From positions 4,030,001 to 4,094,000 of the forward strand of contig BSYQ01000001.1 in the NCBI GenBank assembly GCA_030272585.1: a stretch of DNA of 64,000 nt, in the 5' to 3' direction. This document shows, in pieces, positions 11,539 to 22,993 of the stretch. Within the stretch, counting starts at the first letter, position 1. Each line of letters starts with the position of its first letter. This DNA is from Bryopsis sp. KO-2023 (Eukaryota; Chlorophyta; Ulvophyceae; Bryopsidales; Bryopsidaceae). Position numbers and translations under genes: made by a program. Below the pieces are notes generated by a model, which was not told where the DNA came from, did not search any database, and saw nothing but the letters and a program-made list of their open reading frames with translations.

Positions 11539-13425
11539 TCAAAACCTCTGCCCACCGAACCGCTCTTTGGATCTTTGTTGTCCCGCTTTTTGCTTGGTTT
11601 TTGCTTGGTGTCCTTTCGCCTGGCTCCCCAGAGGTTGAGCGTAGCCTGGCAAGCTGTTCCCCGTGCCGTACAGACCTCCTTGACCCAAAGGAGGCAGTGC
11701 TCCAGGGTTCTTTCCCGTCTTCCCAAATTTCCCATCTTGTCTAGCCCCTTTCCCCATTGGCTTTGCCCCTTTTCGCTGGGGGGCGGCGGTGGTGGTATGC
11801 ATTGCAGGTGGTCCAAGTGGCGGCACCTCAGGTGGAGGTAAGGCTGGCAAATGGCCGTGTTGGGTTAAAGTTCCTCCCCATGGTAGCCCTGCTTGAATTG
11901 CGTTATAGTAGCTGTTTTGCATGGATGCCAGCAGCCTGGTCTGTGCCTGGCCAGTGTACATTTGTGCAGCACCGATAGCTCCGTGGAGTACAAGTCCCTG
12001 TTCCCGGCCCATGTACAGTTTTTCCACTAGCCGATCCATTCTTTCTTTTGTAACATCAAGCTCTCGCTTGCGCTCCATCACTTCCCCTTTGGCCTCAATG
12101 ATTGAAGCTGCAGTGTATTCAGCTTGCATTCGCCACCTGCCCAAAGTTTATGCAGCAGATCTAATATTATGTTTCTGTTTTTGTTTTTATAGTATGTGTT
12201 TGGCCAAATTTGCAACGAAAGAAAGGCCACCAAGGGAAAACGGCTCGTCAAATTGTGTTCATAATTTTTTTCATGAGAGTTCATTTCCGTTTTTTTTAAT
12301 AAAGTTTTTGCAGTTTTGCTAGTGGAGCTTACGAACCTCTCCATTTCCTCTCCAAGTGTCTGTGTTCGAATGGTCAGCTCCTCCCTAACTCGTTCCAATT
12401 CATTTCCCAGTGTCATCAATCTCATTTGGTACTCAGCCTCCATTTTTGCCCTCTCGATGCGTTCCGAAGATCGAACCCTATCTTCAGCAGTTTTCAGAGC
12501 ATCTTGAGCTTTTGCAACTTCCGCCCTTGCGGCTTGGAGCTCATTTTCAAACTCCTGTCGCATGGCCTCCAAAGCTTTCCGTTCCTTCAAAGCGACAAAG
12601 CATCTCCGATCAGAGAACATGAAAAACACCTGTTGTTTTAAACTGAAACTTGGATTACAGCTTTCCATCCCCCCAATTGCCTTTCAGCTGTTTTTCAGCG
12701 TCGAAACACATCGCAATATGGGGATGTTCGAAGTTGTCTGAAAGTGTGCGGCGGATACTTGGTGCCGTTACCATTCTGGTGGACTCCCGCTCTTCTTCCA
12801 GCTCGTGGGCCTCGTCGGAATGCTTTTGGATGGTATCATCCAATTGTTTTTTAGCCATCATTTCGGTTTGGAGTGCCTGCTCCAACTCCTCCTCCGCCTG
12901 TTTCCTGGCTTCTTGCTCAGATTTGAAGTGCTTTTCCATCCGCAGTAGCATATCCTCCAGTTCCTACGTCCACTGCGAGTGATCATGACATGAGGCATGC
13001 ACTACCTTCTCAGCGTTTTTTTGTCTCGTTTCTCGGAAAACTGAATGTCTGTAAGCGGGAGGGGTCCATACCTCTCGTGCTCGCACTTCTCGCTTCAGAT
13101 TATCGTTATACTCTGCACGCTGCCTTTCAAAGTCTTCCAAGATTTCGTTCGCGCTCTGGGAAACATCGTCTGGTGAAGGCCCCCCCCCAGCGTCTTCACC
13201 ATCCGAGTTTCTCTCATCCGCTTCAGATGTGGACATATCACCCTTGTCTGAGCCCTCCTTTTCTGAATCTTCTTTATCTGTAGAGTTGTTATCTTGGCTG
13301 TTCGAATCCTGCCCATCATCGTTATTCGAGGCTGCATCATTAGGATCCTCATCTTCTGCTATCTGTTCATTCTGTGACGTTGAAGTTGGCTCCGAAGAAC
13401 CATCCCCAGCTTGATCATCTTCTGG
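11539..13425 (-). CDS. Acidic coiled-coil protein, 5' end unresolved
   Basis: Not recognised by family. Four exons join in phase: 13072-13425, 12772-12963, 12337-12584 and 11539-12136. The N-terminal part is a very acidic, Ser/Asn/Asp-rich tail (SNNDDGQDSNSQDNNSTDKE). A long heptad-rich coiled coil follows (NEILEDFERQRAEYNDNLKR, then AEEELEQALQTEMMAKKQL, then ALKTAEDRVRSSERIERAKM). The C-terminal exon ends in a Gly/Gln/Lys/Pro-rich disordered tail. The first listed exon starts after an acceptor-like TAG at 13426-13428 in phase 0. The start codon is probably in an upstream exon I could not identify, or at the internal ATG near 13236. The content suggests a structural or scaffolding protein; no function is claimed. 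Confidence 0.72.
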
Positions 13426-15391
13426 CTACACACCAGGTCAACCTCAACGAATGTTCCTTAATTAAGCATATAAGCATCCTCTTATAAGCATCCTCTCCTT
13501 GTGTCTAAGCTCACAAATCTTGTATTTCGTTTGCAGACTTTCTCAGGTCAGGGCAATTTCACAAGGATGCCACAGCTCTGAGTAGGCATCTTGTTGTTCC
13601 AGAGTCCCATGAAATCAAAACTGTTTGGGACGGTTTGATGATGACGTGCATGTTGTAGGCATAAGGCCACAATCTATGAATCTATTTTTGCTCGTGCAAA
13701 AGTGGTGGTCTGTTTGCGCACAGCCTTCTGTGCGCACGATTAAGCAACAACAGCTCACTTCAAGAAATCGTTCAATGCGCAAAAAGTCGAAGATTCTGCG
13801 ACCGCATGTTTTTTGGGGTACTGGCTGCTGTTATGACGTCTTAAGCAAACAGCGAAAAAACATATCGGACGAAATCATTAGCAGCTTGTGCGTTTCGATA
13901 CACACCATTCTGCGTATTTCTTTGTGTCAAGATAATACGAAGACGCTCTCTGAGCAGCTAAGGTCGACAAATTCTTCTCCGTCCACCAGCAACACTTCTA
14001 TCGTGGATGGGCTTTTTTTTCAACACGCCATACTCCTCCACGAAGATGCTGACAAGATGCAGGATGTTGTTGATGACACCTTAGCTTGTATTCCGATGTG
14101 CAGTGCTTCTTCGCACTTCTCGAGACACAGGAAACCCGGCGAAATCCGAGGTGCGGACACCTGGAGCCCGCCTCGAACGCAGTCGCAGAGTTGTGAGGAG
14201 CTGCAAAGCTGTACGATGGTGTCGCGCTGCTGCTTGAAGACTTTCGGACCAGCCCATGAACGGAAAACATTTGCGAAGATATGTCGTCGGGCTGCACCCC
14301 ATGGTGTACTGGCTTTTCGAATTGATGCGCTGTGCTCTTTTCGCGTTTGAGCAGAATATATTTGTCTCTGGGAGGAAAACCAATTGCAAGAAGGGGATCC
14401 AGACTTGGGCCGTGTGGCTGCTCATCCCAGAGCAAGGCCTCCCGCCTGCACAACCTATCAAAATGTCGATCGAGACTTCCACATTTTGTGCGCGGTGTTG
14501 AAATAGGCTTGAAGAAAGCCAAACGATATAACAAATCCCTATATCCTTCCCTTCGCGTTTGCGACGACCAAAACTCATTCCGTGCAGACCGCGTTGGGCT
14601 GGTCCTCCACAAACATCACAAAAAAATAAAACAGAATGCGCTAGGACAACCTGAGACGTATCCTTAAGACGAGGTTGCAAGCCTTTCACCAATGGCACCG
14701 TGCTACTGCTGTTGTATTCTGCGTTTTGGTGATCCAAGGGACCAGCAAATGATCAATGAGCGCATTGTGGTTATCTCCCGGAGACGAGAAGATTCCGTTT
14801 ATCCAACGAACCCCGCCGCCAGCTTTTATTTTTCCAATCGTTCTGTTGTTGCGGGTTGCGGAACGGAGAGCACACCCTGCAAAACGGTCCTTGATCATCA
14901 ATCCAAAATTGAAGCAAACGCTGATGATAATTCACGAAGCCGACATGACGTACGACGAACATGTGCGGTTTCGAGTTCCTTCAAAGCGAGGGGAGTCGTT
15001 TTCCAGCAGAGAGAGAGAGGCATTCCCTTCAACGACGAAAACAACCATGGAGAGGCTACCTGTTGAAATGATCAGGCTCCCCGCGTAAGTCCTTACAATT
15101 TGTGTACCAATTTGTCCTTCTTCCACAAAATTCCTTGCGCAGACTTGCCACTCCGCTCGCAAATATCCCTCGTCGTCACACCTTCAGGCGAGGTTTTTCC
15201 CCTGACCCCTCAATCGCATTTCGTTTGCATTTTCCCCAACGACGTCAAGGACGTCATTCACTGCTCACATTGAATCCTCCAGATTTGTGCCCAATAAGGC
15301 TAAATCGCCACCACAGTCTGGTGCAGGAAAATGCACCACAGTTGCACTTGTTACATATTATATCAAGGAATATATCTGATTTATCTTCCAG
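13426..15391. other. Divergent region with long overlapping unassigned ORFs
   Basis: Between the leftward coiled-coil gene and the rightward FAM192A-like gene. It contains three overlapping open frames of 204-241 codons: 13625-14350 on the plus strand, 13998-14612 and 14081-14737 on the minus strand. At most one could be coding and none shows a motif I know. A plausible first exon for the rightward gene is ATG 15047 to a GTAAGT donor at 15085. Joining it to an acceptor ending at 15142 stays open into the next gene, but the resulting peptide is not convincing. Confidence 0.45.
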
Positions 15392-16445
15392 TGAAGAAGA
15401 AGAAGAGCCAGAGGATGAAGGTCCAGTCGGACGAGATGCCGCCTCTGTTTTTCCTAATGAAGCTCGGGCTCAACAGGAAGCTCAGACAGAACAGTTACTG
15501 GAAGCAGTCGGAGCCGGACGATTTATTTCAGAGACAGAAGTGAGACATCATATTTGCAGAGCTCCATTTTTCCAATGTCGATTTCGGCAGACAGTGTGGT
15601 TCCAGTTCTGAATGGCCTTCTGTTTGTTTGTTGTTTTGTTCCCCTGCAGACATTGCTGAGGCGGTGTTTGTTTCTTTAGCTGGAAGAGATTCGCACTCAG
15701 GGGCTGTCAGCCAAGACTGAAACAGGTCAGATTTTGCCGGAGCGCCCTTTGGCTGAGGTGCTTGCTGAAAACAAGAGGAAAAAAGAGGAAGAATTTCAGG
15801 ATCAATGGAAGCAAATGAAGCAAGGTTGGTATTGATGTCTTTGTTTTTGGTTCTTTTTCTAGGGGGGGGGGGATTCTTACTTGATGTGATGTACAAACAG
15901 CTGAACCCCAAAATTAGATTTCCACGTATCAATGTGCCATTTCAGTTCTTGTCATGTATGGATTTGGCTGTGTCCAATGTGGTTTGCAGAGAATTGTGGT
16001 TATGTTTTTTTCATTATTCATGTGCTTTTCATGGTGGGGTTCTGCAGGCAAAAACAGGCCATTGGACGCCGATGAATTTGAGTTTATCGACACCTTGCAT
16101 CAGAACGAGGTCGATCGATCCCGGAGAATGGAAGAGGAGGAAAAAACTGAACTCGATGCTTTCAAAGCTGCTGTCGAAGCGAACGCTGAGCAAAACTTGG
16201 AAAGCAGAGACAGTGGGGCAGAGACCACCGCCCCAGCTCGAAAACCAAAGGATCGAGCGACAAGTGGGGTGACCTTCAGGCCGGTGGCCAGGGTGAGAGT
16301 GGTCAGAAAAGCTGAGAATGATTCTGTTGGGCGCTCGCCAAAGAGGCAAAGGCAAGAGTGTTCAGGGAAGGAAGAGACAGTCTTAGGTGGTTTGCTTGGC
16401 AATTATGATTCTGGAGATGAGGATGAAAATGACGATTCTGAATAG
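15392..16445 (+). CDS. FAM192A/NIP30-like (PSME3-interacting protein family), 5' end unresolved
   Basis: The family comprises small nuclear proteins; the human member (PSME3IP1/FAM192A) binds the PA28-gamma proteasome activator. Exons: about 15392-15539, 15680-15824 and 16048-16445. The diagnostic N-terminal block reads GRFISETE, LEEIRTQG, ILPERPLAEVLAENKRKKEE, then EFQDQWKQMKQ. It continues NRPLDADEFEFIDTLHQNE with a charged helix, as in the NIP30 domain. A conserved basic block KPKDRATSGVTFRPVARVRV follows, then an acidic C-terminus (NYDSGDEDENDDSE). An acidic stretch SSSEEEEEPEDEG lies upstream of the domain; the true start may be there or in an upstream exon. Partial copies of this gene occur at 2385-2545 and 16496-16665. 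Confidence 0.8.
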
Positions 16446-16495
16446 GAAACAAAAGCAGCACCACCCAGGCTCCTGTTGTCACATGGTCATCAAGA

Positions 16496-16665
16496 GGTTG
16501 AGTGAGGCATCATATTTGCAGAGCTGCAATTTCTATGTTGATTTCGGCCAGCGAAATCACTGGCCCTTCACTGATTGGTTTTCTTTTCCTCTGCAAACAT
16601 TGCTGGGTGTCTGTTTGTTTCTTGAGTGGAAGAGATTTTCACGCAGCCAAGCCTGGAACACCTCA
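16496..16665 (+). pseudogene. Second partial copy of the FAM192A-like exon/intron unit
   Basis: Starting about 50 bp after the stop of the intact gene, this stretch repeats the order and much of the sequence of 15536-15705. Shared blocks include GCATCATATTTGCAGAGCT-like, TTGATTTCGGC-like, CATTGCTG and GTGGAAGAGATT-like segments. These correspond to the donor region, the intron and the start of the exon that begins at 15680. The coding part is not open. It looks like a decayed tandem duplication of one intron plus exon edge. Confidence 0.7.
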
Positions 16666-16795
16666 CATTTGTAACATGAACAAGCAACATTTACAACATT
16701 TGCAACATTCCCAACCCCCCAAAACAAAAGCCTTTTCCAAACCGACTCTCTATAAAATATATGTCAAAAAATGATAAATAATCCCAAAGGGAAAA

Positions 16796-19700
16796 TCACA
16801 TCGGCGACTTCACAGGAACGATGGCCATCCTCTTGCATACGGTGCAAAAGCATCCACTGTCCAGCACCTGATTCAAACTATCCCTGAAAAATGTATAGCG
16901 GAAGGTAAAAAAAAAGAAACCAATCAAGGATGATTCCAAAATAGCAAAATGCCATGCAAGCTTTGAAACACACATTGACAACAGCATGCATCTGCAAAAA
17001 GAAAAAACGAAGCTATGGAAGCAAATTTCCAGATATTAAATATCAACCAACGAAATCTATCAGCGACTGCAAAGTACCAGCCGAAACATCCTCAACCCTG
17101 GTGTTTGAACAAAATTCTTGTTTCACAATTCTCTGCATTGCCAAAGGCCTATATATAGAGAGATATATGTAGAAGCATGTGTTTCTACATTTTCTTAACA
17201 AAAGTCGGATATCTTACCCTGCATATTTATAAGTCAACTCCTCCCCGGGCTCGACCGAACGCGAAGTAAAGAAGCACATTTTCGGAAGGGCAATATCCAA
17301 ATGATCCGACAAAACTGGCTGAACGAACAGGTTGGGATCGCAGCTGTGGTTGAGAAAACGACAATAGTTTCCATATCGTTTCGCAGAGACATAGTACTCC
17401 TCCTTGTGTCCGATCATCCCCCTATTGAAGAATTACATCACTTGAGAAACAAAACCAGGAAATCGACATAAATTCATGTACGCACAGAGCAATCCTTCAC
17501 TGAAAAGCTGGCCTCTCAAATATTGGGGGGGGGGGGGGGGTCCTTACTTGCTCCGCCCGGTTGACAGATCCTGAATTTTACCAAGCTTCATTGAATAACG
17601 ATCCTCGGATTTGCTCATGGCATCTGAATCCAGAATTTCTCCGATGAAAGCTCCAATGAAAGCACCCTGCGGGAGAGCATCCAGCGTGCGAATTCCCCAG
17701 CCACGATCTGACGTTTTGAACACCTGTCAGACATCACCGGTGGCATCGGTCAAGACTGGATTCGCTACAATTATGGCCAATCCATTGCATTGCACATTTT
17801 CTTCTTCACACAGAAAAATACTAAGCAAATCCATTGGGAAATATTGAACACTCTAACTAATCGTACTTACCTGCAAGTTCCAGCACAAGGGTCGCTGGCT
17901 GGCTGCCTGCAAGCACCCCTTCCCTTGTGGACAGTGACACCAGGGGCCACACTCGTATATGATGGACCCTTGCTTCAACAGCAGAGGCAGTTTCCTGGGC
18001 CCATTCACATACACCAGCTTCCCTTGATTGAAGGAGTGAATCAGCGAATGTGGATCCGAGGGGCTGGCGAAATCTGGACTCGACGGAATCGTAACGCCCT
18101 CACAATATCGAAACTCCACTCCGTACTCGAAACCTTGACAAGTCACCCAATCCCTTGCCCCCTTCATTTCGGGATGCTCCAACAGAAAACTGTACATACT
18201 CAGCCCGGGAGGCAGAAAGCTGTCATTCGAGTTCACCACAGAAATCGGCTGCACCTCCAGCCCTCGGGAAATGTCTTTCCAAATCACGGAATCCATCAAC
18301 TCCATGTCGCCACTCCGCCTGCGCAACACCGGATCCTCTGACACCCCACGAGACTGCCTTTTTGTGTTTGGTCCGTTTCGTTTGGAGGTTTTTTTCCTGG
18401 GACGCCCTCGTTTCGGGGTCAGCGTGGAATGCTTCATGCTTTTTGAATTTCCCCGACCGGGTTCTGATTTGGAGCTCTTCCTGCGTACGGGTGTCCCCGC
18501 AAATTTGACGGTGGTGGCATGTGAATTGCCTTGCCCCGGCAAACGGCGCAAACAGAACTCAAACACCTTCTTCCCTGACAGCCCCAGGGACTGGGAGCAA
18601 CACATCCCCACAGCAAATTCAATTTCCATAGAGAAGTCTGACTGAGCACAATTCACCAACCTTTTTACCCCTGACAAACTCGGCGGAAAATCAATGGGGA
18701 AAAAGAAACACCCACAATAAAACGAGACGGGAAAACCCCATCACAGCTGGAAACATGTGATCCAACCCCCCCATCATCAAAAAGTTGAAAACACTTTTCC
18801 ATCTTCTCACCTCCCGCATGTCTTCCACCATCCACAAACCATCAAAGACGAAGCAGCCCTGGTTCTTTTTGAACACCCGCACCGGAGGGCCCCCGAATTT
18901 TCGGTTGTTGCTGAGCGCGAGATTTCCCCTCACGAGTTTCTGAGCTTTTTCCTGACGGCAGGTACCCAAAAGGTCATTTCCACCCTGGCCGGCGTACCAC
19001 ATCACCCTTCTGCCATCTTTCCCATCCTCATAACAGCCAGACTGACATATCGCAACCTGCATCAGGAAATCCACTCTCAAACCCGTACCTACGCCAACAG
19101 TAGAACCAACAGATGTCTCGAAAGAGGAAAACGAAGTAATGGGGACCAATCACGCAGACGAATTTGGGTGCTGTGCAATAGGAGCCCTCCTCTAGAAATG
19201 AATGGATATGGTACGGACATGTCAATCCAAGGGGCGAACATACCACGACGGATTTCCCTTTGCCAGCCCTTGCTTCGCTGATATAATCGATTCCAGACAT
19301 GTGCGAATTATGGATGCCCAGCACAGTCATCTCCGCTCTCGATTGAAACTTGTCCCCCACTCTCAGCCCCGGAACGTGGCCGAAGCAAATCTCTGGGTTC
19401 AAAGAACCCACCAAACCTCGCCCCATCTCCTCCCCCACCCGAGCAGCAGTACTCATTTTCTATGAAATCGTACAAATCTTTTTTTAACTGTCAAGCTGCA
19501 CGACAAGCATCCAATGAATTTTGATACGCTCTTAATTTTCTCATATCGTTTCCATGTCCTATTTCACGGGATGAAATAATTTTGTTTTTGTGTCAAGATA
19601 TGGTTCTGTTTCTTCTTTCTCATTCACCGACCTGCATAGCCCGTAAATCTGGTCTTGGACAAAGGCGCTTACTTTTACACGCACCCACCCTTCGGGCCTC

Positions 19701-22700
19701 CTCTCGAATCGACCTCTCAAAGCAGCTGCAGCCATCCCCAAGAAAATCAGATATTATGAATTAAAAAAAACAAACGCACAGTGCTCTCCTACTTCAGCTT
19801 CTGCCCCCCCCCAAAAAAGGGCAGAAAGTAGAAAAAGAAAACAAGGTGCTTTGTTCGTGAGAATTTCTATGATTCGAACAAGTGCAGGGAACAAAAACAA
19901 AAAAAAAGACCGAAAGACAGACCGCCCACCTCTCGAATTCTCTTCTGCAATGGTCAAATCGCTGCATGGACTCTTGATCCAACACAGGGTGCTCCCGATA
20001 AATGCTGTTAGGTATGGACCTCCAAATCGAACACGAGGGCTCCTCCCCATGCATGGATTCAGATGCTGGATTTTCAAAGCCTGCAACCCCACAGCAGATC
20101 TCAATTTTGACCACCTCCTACAAAATATAACATGATTTGTCAAAAACAAGTGCATTCAAGCGCTGGACTGTGTGATGTAGTCACCTCCATCGTAAATGGC
20201 CAGGGCTGTGCAAGGCTCTGGAGCATGGCACACCAGGAAAGAGGTCCGTTAGATAACAAGAATCGAGGAAGAGGAGGAAAAGTCATGGACTTTTGAACAT
20301 GAACCCCTACCCCCATCCAGCCGAGCGTCTGGATCCTGCAAGGAGGATATTCCGGTCGAATCGCTTGTGTCCTCCACCAACTGTGCACCCTGCTTCCAAA
20401 CTTCATCTGGATTTTAAAAAACGGAGCACACGTAGGCATTCAACCCCCCATCCCATCCAGGCACTATAAAAATATGTTCATGATTGGGGTCCTCGAGGAG
20501 AGCATTCTTGTCAAATGCTTCAACGAGGTCTCGGTTAAGGGGACATGCATGCATGCGTGTATGCCATTCAAAATTTAAGTCCTTCAATCGAAATTAAAAC
20601 TAAGCGAATTGGAGTAAAATATATAATGAAACTGAGCATCCAACCTCTGAGAGCCCTCAAGCCAGGCGACCTATCAAAAATCCTTGCCCAGTCCAGCTTT
20701 TCGTCGACGGCCTCCTCAGCGCCCTCCGCTCCCATGCGTTGGTCATTACAAGTTGTGTCGATGGTGTGATCTTCACCTGCAGATTCCCCCACCCAACATT
20801 CTCCATCGTTATGATGCAAAAGATTCTGTAAAAAATATAGGATGTGTAGAAACAGTATTAAAAAAGCATAAAACGCAAACTTAATACTCAGAAACAACTC
20901 GTTGCCCGAAGTCAAGTGCTGAAAAGCAGGGCTGTGAATTGGCCAGCTTACCATCATCAGGTCCTGTGTGCGTGACATGGGGGTTTGATCTAAAGTCAGG
21001 GTCGTCGTGGAATCTCGGTCGTTTCTCCCCTCGCTGCTCAGTAGGACTGGCTCGACCCTACAAGGGCACCACGGCAAAATCACTAAAACTTACCACAAAG
21101 TACTTGTGCATGGGCACATCATTATATATATATATATATTTCTGGTGGTTCTCAAATCAGTTCCTTCTTAGTTTATCGTTGGGGTAGAGTGCTAGATATG
21201 GACACTGTTATGATACGGCGGTGTATTTCTGAGACAGCCTATAACACATCTTCATGAACAAGCTGCACTCGGCCGTCTGGCCTTGTGTAAAATACTTTCA
21301 ATTTAATATATAGATATGTTGGAAAAATGAGTCCGATTGCTTAGGAAGATGCCTGGGTAATTGAATAAAAGAAGCACTGTCGTACCCGAATCCTGGATTG
21401 AGTCGATTGCTTGGCATCTGGAGGATTGTACTTGCTCTCATCGCCAGTAATATCCTTTTGGTCGAGATCGACTGGTTCGGTGCAGCATTCTGATGGCGGC
21501 CTGTGAAGTCACAGAACAAAAGTCCTCTGTACATTGGAGGCTCCGCAACGACACATGGCAAATTTCCAGGATGGATTGCATGGGGGTTGATACCTGGGTG
21601 CTTCGCCGAGATAGCGGTCCAACATGTGGCGATCAATATCCTCTTCGAGTAAAACGGGGGTGGTTTCACTGGAAAGATGGGGGAGCGGCTGACTGACTAT
21701 CATGTCAGGCAGCACCCCTTCTGCCGCCAATTTCATCGTCTGTGCGAAACAAAATGCACATCCTGGACTCAGCGTCTGCCATTAACAATTGATTGATTGC
21801 TAAGGGGAACACCATGGCCAAATGCAACCGGGCATACAGTCCAAAAATTCGATGGTGATGGCTGACCTGCTCCATTCCATCAACATGCAGGGAAGGGCCC
21901 GGTTCATCGCTGAAAACGCTCGCCAAGGACTGGTAGAACGCGAAGTCCTCCATCGCATTCGGATTCGAATTTGCTGTCGCTGGGCCAGCTTCCTGCAACG
22001 CTTCAGAAGCACCCTTCGAACTGGACAAAAGTAAACGTTTTTCGACCTCCGCTGGGATTTTGGTTGCACGGGTGGGGGTCGATTTATTCGCGGGGTTCAG
22101 GGGTGGGGGTGGAATGCGGCGTGCAGATGGCCGACCCACACAAACTGAAGGATTTTTCTGAAACATAGATGGATGCTGCTTGAGCTTTTTGTCTGACAGA
22201 AATTCTACAAAAATGTGGAATAATATCCTTCTCCTGATTCTAGGGGAAAGGCATCACATTCAGATCGCTGAAGAAACAAGCTCAATTCTTAATTCACTGC
22301 TTGTATGGCAGACATAGCCTCAGCAAGGATTATGTAATGATCAGGATCAAGTGTGAGAAATTCAAACAAGGCTCACCTCCTCCAGGTCATCTTTTGGGAC
22401 TTCATCCTGCAAAAAAAAATTATTTGCTTTCAGTGGTGCTGCAGGGTATGACGTCTGCTGAGGTCGACAAGACCGAGAGTCGTCGTTTTCGTTCGCTTTC
22501 CCCGTCTGTCCATGAAAGTCTACCGTTTCGACGGGTGGGACAAATTGTCAACTCCAACCGTCGCTGGGGGGGGCGTCTTTTGAAAGTTCATGGATCTGTG
22601 TTCCACGGTTACGTAAGAAATCACCTGCCCAACAGCGAGAAGGACGGACGGCTCCAAAGCGTACACCCACGATTTCCCGAACGACACGCGAGGTAGCGCC

Positions 22701-22993
22701 CCTTCGCGAGTCAACTCCCAGAGATCCTCCATCGAGAACGCGTCGGGAGAAAGCCACACAGCGCCGACCCCCACGACATGCACTTCGTCGTGCAATTGAT
22801 CCTCCCCCACCAACCGAACGTTTAGCTGAGAGTTAGACTGGGCGCGCGGATCTCTGACTTCCGTAGACACCTTCCCTTTCACCACGGCCACCCGCAATGT
22901 GGTTTCCTGGTTGTCGACATTCTCCGCCACACCCACCCATACAGCGTCACCCGGACTGATGTGTTGGGCGTCGCGCCCCTCAGTTACTGGCAT
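16796..22993 (-). CDS. SUVH-like histone H3K9 methyltransferase (SRA + AT-hook + pre-SET + SET)
   Basis: Nineteen exons joined in phase give about 1,092 residues. Exons: 22667-22993, 22377-22406, 21867-22157, 21594-21739, 21386-21500, 20952-21057, 20645-20776, 20432-20529, 20311-20389, 20185-20217, 19930-20080, 19673-19725, 19632-19648, 19244-19459, 18811-19056, 17871-18641, 17548-17723, 17218-17421, 16796-16883. SRA/YDG domain (about residues 540-700): FGHVPGLRVGDKFQSRAEM, GIDYISEA, WYAGQGGND, KLVRGNLALSNN, FVFDGLWMVED. An AT-hook, KRGRPRKK, follows. The pre-SET retains only IYECGPWCHC and a few more cysteines. SET: RGWGIRTLD, YCRFLNHSCDPNLF, EELTYKYAG (catalytic-type Tyr kept). Post-SET: GCFCTVCKR. 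The first exon (GDAVWVG, LRVAVVKGKV) may be a Tudor/Agenet-like barrel; that is a guess. Expected role: reading methylated DNA and writing H3K9 methylation. Exon limits in the N-terminal half are less certain. Confidence 0.85.
17525..17540. repeat. G16 homopolymer next to a splice donor
   Basis: A run of 16 G on the plus strand is a C-run on the transcribed strand, beginning about 8 nt into the SUVH-like intron whose donor GT is at 17547-17546. Confidence 0.85.

Noticed and set aside
21121..21140. Short AT dinucleotide run
   Set aside because: Ordinary intronic microsatellite of no evident role.
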